Part shown: one piece after another, positions 57,408 through 64,000 of the stretch
How positions within the stretch are numbered: the stretch's first letter is position 1
How the letters are laid out: each line of letters opens with the position of its first letter
DNA from: Gnetum montanum
Lineage: Eukaryota > Streptophyta > Gnetopsida > Gnetales > Gnetaceae
NCBI GenBank assembly: GCA_015680685.1
Contig: MNCI01023362.1
Location: 514,808 to 578,807, forward strand
DNA: 64,000 nt
Direction: 5' to 3'
Translations under genes and position numbers: made by a program
The notes under the pieces: model-generated
What the model was told of the DNA's origin: nothing
Seen by the model: the letters and a program-made list of their open reading frames with translations, nothing else
The model's database searches: none

Positions 57408-59246
57408 TGAAACACCATAAGATTTTAGGACCCTCATGCTTTAGCAGAGTCTTGGAATTTAGGCAAGGACTTCCAGAAGTGCAATGTCATGATGGTTCAG
57501 CAGGAAAGTGTAGGCATTGAGGATAGACTATCCAGTCTAGCAAGTTTTCTATCTCTAGGGCCGACAGGCCCACCAAACTCTTTAGCTTGCCTAATAGGAC
57601 AATTGACCTGATTGACAGTCTATCCAAAGACCATGCTAGGAGTTGTCGAAAGTGTTCAAGATGAGCAAAATAGTTTGGCAAGTTCTCTAGTGAAGAAGTC
57701 TGCTATGCTATGCTACACTGTGAAGCATAAAGCCTTGAAAGATAACCACTCAAGCGTCCAAATGTGAATTGACAAAATGATTGCAAGATAAGTCAAGATT
57801 CAGCCAACACAAGGTGCTACGCTATGCAGCATAGCACAATGTAGCAAAGGTAGAGAAAAAAGGCCCATCTTGCCAAGTGATTCCAACAAGAATACTGCAC
57901 TTTGGCAAGACTTCAACCTCCAAAACTCCTTGCCCCACTTAGCCTTTAGGCCTTGAGCAAAGTTTCTTACTAGAAAATGGCAGATTGAACAAGGAAGCAT
58001 GATACATTGGCTGCTACACTATGCTATGCTACATAGCATAGCAACAATGCAAAAATAACAAAAGTGGTTCCAAACATGAATTCAGCAAGTCTGAAGGCTT
58101 CCCAACATGAAGGAAAAAATTATAGTTGTTTGCCTAACTAAGCCTTAGACAAATGCTCTTCGACTCCTACATAAATTTTTGTCAAGGCTAGTGGCTACGC
58201 TATGCTATGCTATGTAGCATAGCACAGCATACCAAGCAGCTACTTATGCTACACCAATGTACTCAACAGTGTGAGTAGTGCAACACTGGCATGGAAGCAT
58301 CAAGATGTCTTCGGGTAGCTCTAGAACTTGTCAGCAACAATCTTTCTCACTCTAGCATCTCCTTGGAAAAATTATAAATTTCACTTCATTTTGCATACCC
58401 CTACCCAACTCCCAAAAAATTGTTCCTACACTTGACCCTACTCGTAAGAGCATGGAAGACATAGTCCTAGAGCATAGGTTCCATTTTTCTTACATTATTA
58501 GCACACTAGATTTTGGCACATGCATTTTTGGCGGTATGGTCATAGCGTAACAAAGTTCACATCCAGCATCGCACACCTACATGGTATGGGCATGTTAGCA
58601 CCTTGTAGGACCTAGGACATGTGGCATCCAGACCACATTTCTCTCCTACCCCTAGTCCTATAAATACCCCAACAAATAATGCTCAGGGGGTTGGCTCTTT
58701 GGTGCAGTTGGCTTTTAATTTGGCTTTCGAAAAGCATAATTGGCATTTTTGAGCATCCTAATAACCTTTGAGTTCTTTGGTTGGCCTCAAAAATCCCTTT
58801 GTAAGTCAAGCATTTTAGCATCTTAGCGAACAAAGTAGCAAGTAGAAGACCGGTGACTATACTATTTGTTGTAAGCAGTGTCTCTCCAGTGTTGCATAAC
58901 CTATTGTACACCTTTCAGCAAGGCAAAGGATCAAGTCCGCAACCTTTGGGGTGGTGCACTCTCTCATCCAAATCTATTTTTCTATAAACTTAATATCATT
59001 GTTGTTTTGCATTATTTTCACCACTTTATATTTGTCGATTGTCGATTTACTTCATGTGTCTCACTTCCGAAACAAATGTTTACGAAAGGTTAAGATACAC
59101 CGATTAAGTTCTTATCTGATCGACCAGACCATTTAGGGTGCCCTGCTTCCATTTCTCTCCAACAAGGCCCTCGCATGGATCTAGGGTTAAATTGTTCACC
59201 CAGAAACCTCTTGGTATTCCAGCCACCAACGTTTTTGGTCACTACA
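57408..59246 (+). repeat. 3' LTR of element C
   Basis: 1839 bp, starts TGAAACACCAT, ends TCACTACA, uninterrupted partner of 33201-34703 plus 41798-42180. TATA box at 58659-58666. Four palindromic GCTATGCTA...TAGCATAGC blocks lie near 57705, 57820, 58015 and 58200. Confidence 0.9.
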
Positions 59247-59251
59247 CACAT
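59247..59251. repeat. Target duplication CACAT, right copy (element C)
   Basis: It equals 33196-33200. Element B's antisense gene continues directly after it. Confidence 0.85.
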
Positions 59252-62204
59252 GATTTCTTTGGTCTACAAGTTCTTTGAGTTAGCTACTTAGGCTTTCACA
59301 AAGGCCTTGTGTTCTTTGAGTTCCCTAATCATCTCTACCTACCACTGAATATCCTCCTTCATGACCACAACCTGCTCCCATAGGAATTCATTGGACCTCT
59401 CCATCTCCCATGAAGTTTTTGTGCATGACATTACTAGATTAGTAGTAGTTTCATATAACTTTAGAGTTACATTCTATACATTAGAGAAAATCTTTGGCAA
59501 GGATTTAATCTCCATGTCTCAGCTAGGATCCCACTCCATAGATGGCACTACAAGTAACACATAACCATAAGATACAACCATAAAAATAGTTTACAACCTA
59601 GGATAGCCTTAACATAAATGTAACCTTAAACGTAGCAAAAACAACTAAGGTATAAAAAATAAAATTCTTACCTATCTCGGGTGCAACTTATTGGAACCTA
59701 TCAATGATGTCCTTAGCCATCCTATGCATGAACTTCATCTTATCTAAGACCTCTACCCATTTCTTTACATGAAGCACAAGGGAAGGGGCCTTCATTTGTG
59801 GCTTAGAAACTACCATAAGCATAATAATCATTGTACAGTTAGAATAAAAAACTAGACATAAAATCATATGATATAACAAGAAGCATTAATACATATGCAT
59901 ACCTAGCTTATCCTCTCTCTGCTTGGGGATGACAATGGGGGTACCTGGAACTACCCCACCAAACAAGATGTATAGATCATCTATATCTATGTTGGCTAAC
60001 CCTTTAGCCTCATGACATTGTAAGAGCACATCTTTTGCATACCTTTGTTCCTTCTCCACTACAGCAATTTCACATCTTTACACTTCCTCCTCTATAGCAA
60101 CTTGGGCTACCATGTCTCGACACTTATGTACAACCATAGCACATAAAAACCAATTAGCACATGAAACCATAACATAGCCATAAGTATTAAGATATAGAAT
60201 AGTCAAAACATGGATAAAACATACTTGTGACCACCTAATGTGATGTTTTAAGTTTGAACTTAAGTTTCTTCTGGGTGGGCTATTCTGACACTAGCAGTGC
60301 TTCCTATATGGGCCTCTTAAACTTGGATTTAGTTACCCCTTTGGCCCCTCTACGTAAATGTCAAGCCTCCAAGATGCTTGTTGGAATTTTGAGGGGCTCC
60401 TCCCCCATGTTGTTAGTGGGTTTAGACCACCTACTACCAAGATCCTTGGTGGTAATAGATAAAAAATCATCCATCTTTTTTGGTGGGTTTTAGGCCCACA
60501 TGGTTGGATAAATGTGCTTTATCCAAGATCTAGAAAGCTGGTTTGGATCTTTGGTCACTCATCTCCCATTCCTCCACACCACCAAAAATTTTGTGAACCT
60601 CTTCAAATAACCTACAAAAAAGGCAAAGTGCATATGGATAATGGTAAAGGTATCATCATGGAGTTTGAGAATCTCTTTCTAAAGCCCAATAGCCAAGGAA
60701 GCCATCCAATTGAATCTAGCATCCTCCATCATGACCTTCTTAAAGGTTCACCCCTATGCAATGTCATTTACCTTCTTTTGTGATAATAGCTTAGAAAATG
60801 TATGAGACCTAAACAAAGGATATGATGCCTTTGCCTTAGGATTCATGAAGTTATCCATGAAAATTCTAGGATGGCCCTTACTAGCACCAAACCACTTCAA
60901 AACCTACTCATGATGGCCCACTTCCTTCACTATTCTAGTGGCAACCTTTGCCCCGTCAGTGGGGATACCAAAAAAGTTACAAAAGGTGCCCTCATCAATG
61001 GATATGGTAATCAGCATGCCTCAAACTATGGTATTGAAATGATCAATTTCTTCATCAAAGGAGTCAATGACATTTAGCATCTCTATAGTATGAATGGAAG
61101 GAATAGGTGCCATGAACACATCAAGAAAACCTACATGCTCAATGTTTCCTTGGATGTATCTAGGTACCTATCCCCTCAACCACTCCTATGCTAGTATCAC
61201 CTCATCAATTTTTAGGATGAGGATATCCCCATCATGTCCCAAAATTGATAGGGTGATATCAGGAGAAGTGGAAGGTCCTGCAAAGTAACAATAAATATTT
61301 GACATTAGCATAGGCATTTCTAACAACTAGTTAAAACATCAGACCACTTAAAACCTTAGGAAACATAAATCATTAGCCATTACAATCCTTGTTTTTAGCT
61401 TTCTTCTTCTTACTCAATGTGCCTTGTGCAAAGGTCCCAACTACAAAGGTTTGATCCTTGGGATCCATCCATTAGCTATGTATTGTCTTGTTGGCCAAGC
61501 ACTTCTTGAAGATGGAATTAAATTATTTAGTGTTTTTATCAAATTTTTCTTTTAACTATCCATACAAAATAGCTCTAATTTTGGGTCCTTGGTTAATACA
61601 TCTAAGGTGGTTTGAACCAACACCAAGGTTTGATCATTGATGATCAAGCCTTGATCATTTATCTTGTACCTATAAGAAGTCCATAAAATCAACAAATTAG
61701 AAAAGGGTAATGTAACCAACAAAGCCAAAGACATAAAAATGCTATAACAACCATGCTTATCTCTGTAGATGGTATATGATACTAGGTAGGTTATGAAACA
61801 ATGTGTGGACTCTCTGCACCACCATCAGAGTATTATCAACATTATACTAATGGTACTCTAGCATAGTCTAGATATCCAAAAGGTAGCATGTGCTGCTAAG
61901 GTCTACTATTTTTCCTACTACATGAGGCAATGAATCATCTATGATGAACATGGTGATCAAGCTAGATACCCAAGGCATCAGTGTCTACACTACAATCCCA
62001 ACCATGACAGTAGACAAGTGTGACCATAGCATCACATTGAAATTTGGCAAGATGTAAATAAGGAATTCCCTTGCCCTTGGACAGAACCAAAGAGAGCCAC
62101 TCTCCAAGGTCATGTTAGGAAAAGGGATGCTTGCCTTAGGGTGGATGATGAAGCACAAAGCTCCCACTAACTCAACAATGATGAGTATGGGCTTCAGCAG
62201 GGCC
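59252..62204 (-). pseudogene. Antisense gene of element B, 5' part
   Basis: Minus strand: exon 2 starts at 62204 after the very good acceptor TTTGTTTCCCCTACAG and encodes LLKPILIIVELVGALCFI. A following exon (61734-61552) has LILWTSYRYKINDQGLI, paralleling A's FVVPLTYRYSMDKQGLI. The core exon 61277-60235 (acceptor TTGTTACTTTGCAG) has EMLNVIDSF and TFCNFFGIPTDG. After an exon near 59800-59670 (donor GTAAGAAT) comes NEFLWEQVVVMKEDIQW (about 59385-59335), then the C insertion. Removing C joins this to 33200-32512. Exon 1 is not securely found. Confidence 0.65.
60235..61277 (-). pseudogene. Core exon of antisense gene, element B
   Basis: 1043 bp between acceptor TTGTTACTTTGCAG and a donor GTGGTC. 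The motif order (EMLNVIDSF, HFNTIV, ISIDEGTFCNFFGIPTDG, then FVGYLKRFTKFLVV) parallels C and A. Plus-strand open frames over it (61094-61288, 60871-61077) are shadows. Confidence 0.65.
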
Positions 62205-64000
62205 CTGTAGGGGAAACAAAAGTATCACAACTGCTTAGGATTTCTTACCAAATTTGCAAAACATCATAGTTAGGGATGAAATAAGCCCCTATAAAAAACA
62301 TCTAAGATGTTCATCCAAATTTACTTAATATTTCTACAATAATATGGTTACAACCCTTATAGCCATTATGCATTATAGCCAAAATCATGCCTTAGTCCAA
62401 TATCATGTTAACATAAAAATAACCTTAAAACTTAGAAAATTGCTTACTAAAAATAGTAAAATATTTTTATTTCTCATAAAAATAATCTTAAAGCATAATT
62501 AACATCTTTTGGAATCCCCAGGAGAATGAGTCGTTGGCAAGAAAAAATTTATAAGCATGTATACATTACCCATCCCCAAGGGGTACATTGTTACAACCAA
62601 GAAAAACCTCTCTGCACATGACTGTATAGGAAAATTCATCAAAAATCAACCATAGATTGGTATTCAATGATTCCACTACCATTGGAATCTTGAATTCATG
62701 AGCTACATGGCCATGACTATAAAATCTAAAAATTCTCAAAGGATTCGAAAGAAATTCAAAGCAAACCTAGCAGTAACCTGACCATCATTTGAAAAATCCC
62801 TTTTTGTATGAGTTCAATGAAAAATTCTCCAAAAATTTATTTTAAGTTCAAGTGATTCCACCTTTGCTGGAAAGCTTAAGCCATAACTACATAGTAGAGC
62901 CAAAAAATAGCCAAAACCCCTACCATTTATTTATAAAAAACTCATAACTTTACATAAAATTCAAAAAAATAGCACAAAAGACTGAATTGCATAACCTCAC
63001 TAGAACAGCCATAACTTCATCGTTACAAACCCAAATTGAATGACACTATAGCCATTGGAAAGCTCAAATGAAAATCCATAGCCACAATCTTTATAATAAA
63101 GCAATACTTAGCTATTTTCTTAATAAAAAATTCACAACTTTATTTTCTTTTTATGCCAAAAACATTAAAATAACATAGAAAAACCTAATTTTATTTCACC
63201 ACAAGTTGAAGCCAAAAAAGCCATACCACCTTAAACACACATAGAAACCACCAAAATAAGGTATGGGATTTTGTTGGAATTTCATTTTGACTAGTCTTAA
63301 AGCATAGATCTGACAAAAATTACCTCATCCTCAAATTTATGAAAAAAAAACACAAAAACAACAAATCTAACTTTAAAAATCCAACCTACCATGTCCAAAA
63401 TAGCAAAAAAAAACTTAGATTTGCACAAAACCAACCAAAACATGATGTAGTATTTTTTCATAATTACATTCTACCCACTCCCTTAGCGTAAATCTGACAA
63501 AAATGGCCCTACCAGAGCTAGGAAAAGAAGGGAAAAATAGTTAGAAAATAGGAAAAATGGCTAGGAATAGCCTACTTTTGGTAGTCACAAAGGATGACTA
63601 AACTAAGATCAACTTGGAGAGCTTGGAGAGGTTTTTGGCATACTCATCTATCTTCTAGATCCTTGGATTCTTACTCTTACCTCCACACTACTTCATCCTT
63701 GTTGCACCAACATTGAAGAAGCCTAAAAACTATAAAGGATGAAGGTTCTATGCTAGTTAGGAGAGAGATTTGGTGCTTCTATGTTATGGACTGATGAAAT
63801 CTACAATGAAAAATCTCTACCAAAGCTCTAGAGAGTGTGGTGAAATGGAAGATTAATGATTTGTGCCTAACACTTTTGACATAAAAATCCAATGAAAACT
63901 TGAGCACCCACTCTTAAGCCCTTGTTGCCAATTTAGTGCACTAGAACTCAAAGTGCGCTAAAGTGCAAGGGGGAAAAATTATTTTCCACACTGAGAATGA
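62205..64000 (-). other. Upstream region and intron 1 of B's antisense gene
   Basis: AT-rich. Diverged ~190-bp units lie at about 62610, 62795 and 62995, matching those in A's intron 1. From about 63500 to the end I see no secure exon 1 or TATA box on the minus strand. Confidence 0.45.

Larger units (their letters stand above)
33201..59246 (+). mobile_element. Ogre/Tat-like giant element C
   Basis: The element is complete, with LTRs, primer-site motif, gag, protease, antisense gene, pol, 3' repeat array, purine tract and the 5-bp duplication CACAT. The span of 26,046 bp less the 7,094-bp insertion (34704-41797, including one TSD copy) leaves about 18.95 kb, typical of giant Ogre/Tat elements. 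The two RNase H domains in pol place it in the Tat clade. All reading frames carry stops. Confidence 0.85.
26032..64000 (+). mobile_element. Ogre/Tat-like element B (interrupted, runs off window)
   Basis: B has a 5' LTR (26032-27368), leader, gag, protease, junction motifs and the start of the antisense gene to 33200. Element C interrupts it, with CACAT on both sides (33196-33200 and 59247-59251). The antisense gene resumes at 59252 and its upstream region continues to the window end. Pol and the 3' LTR, if present, lie beyond 64000. Confidence 0.75.

Noticed and set aside
1-64000. tRNA, rRNA or host protein-coding genes
   Set aside because: None could be supported. All recognisable coding signatures belong to LTR elements or the genes they carry.

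Overview
The window is repeat-dense nuclear DNA of a flowering plant, probably a eudicot. It contains copia, Athila-like and Ogre/Tat-like LTR retrotransposons, AT-rich intergenic DNA and no recognisable host gene. I cannot name the species. Nearly every reading frame is broken by stops and frameshifts. Coordinates of LTR ends, splice sites and TSDs were read by eye; domain calls come from motif recognition, not database searches.

Layout. 1-577 is the 3' part of an Athila-type LTR lying in a copia-type LTR remnant (578-1083), followed by a diverged solo-like copia LTR (1231 to about 2363). 3175-9779 is a non-autonomous copia element with 1.13 kb LTRs, a decayed gag and, in place of pol, an ORF resembling the 'putative plant transposon protein' family behind its own promoter-like block. 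From about 11250 three related Ogre/Tat-like Ty3/gypsy elements follow. Element A (11250-26031) has gag, protease and an antisense gene but no pol. Element B starts at 26032 and is split by element C. Element C (33201-59246) is about 18.95 kb without its own insert, has 1.84 kb LTRs and carries gag, protease, antisense gene and pol (RT, two RNase H domains, integrase). C sits inside B's antisense gene with target duplication CACAT. An Athila-like gag-protease element (34704-41792, duplication ATACT) sits inside C's 5' LTR. After 59246 B's antisense gene resumes and runs towards the window end.

The most interesting object is the antisense gene present in all three Ogre-like copies between protease and RT. 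It has several exons on the minus strand, matching splice sites, a core exon of about 1.04-1.05 kb in each copy, matching C-terminal stops and, in C, a minus-strand TATA box and a short first exon. It lies where Ogre elements are known to carry a sense-strand intron, so splicing of the sense transcript would remove it. Degenerate repeats with the core GACCTTAAACTRG punctuate the borders protease/antisense gene, antisense gene/pol and pol/3' LTR. Element A could have lost pol by recombination between such arrays.

The assembly has three N sites. Two single Ns are each flanked by a direct duplication (49 and 60 bp) missing from the sister LTR, so these are probably unmerged contig overlaps. The third is a 27-base poly-C run followed by 11 Ns.
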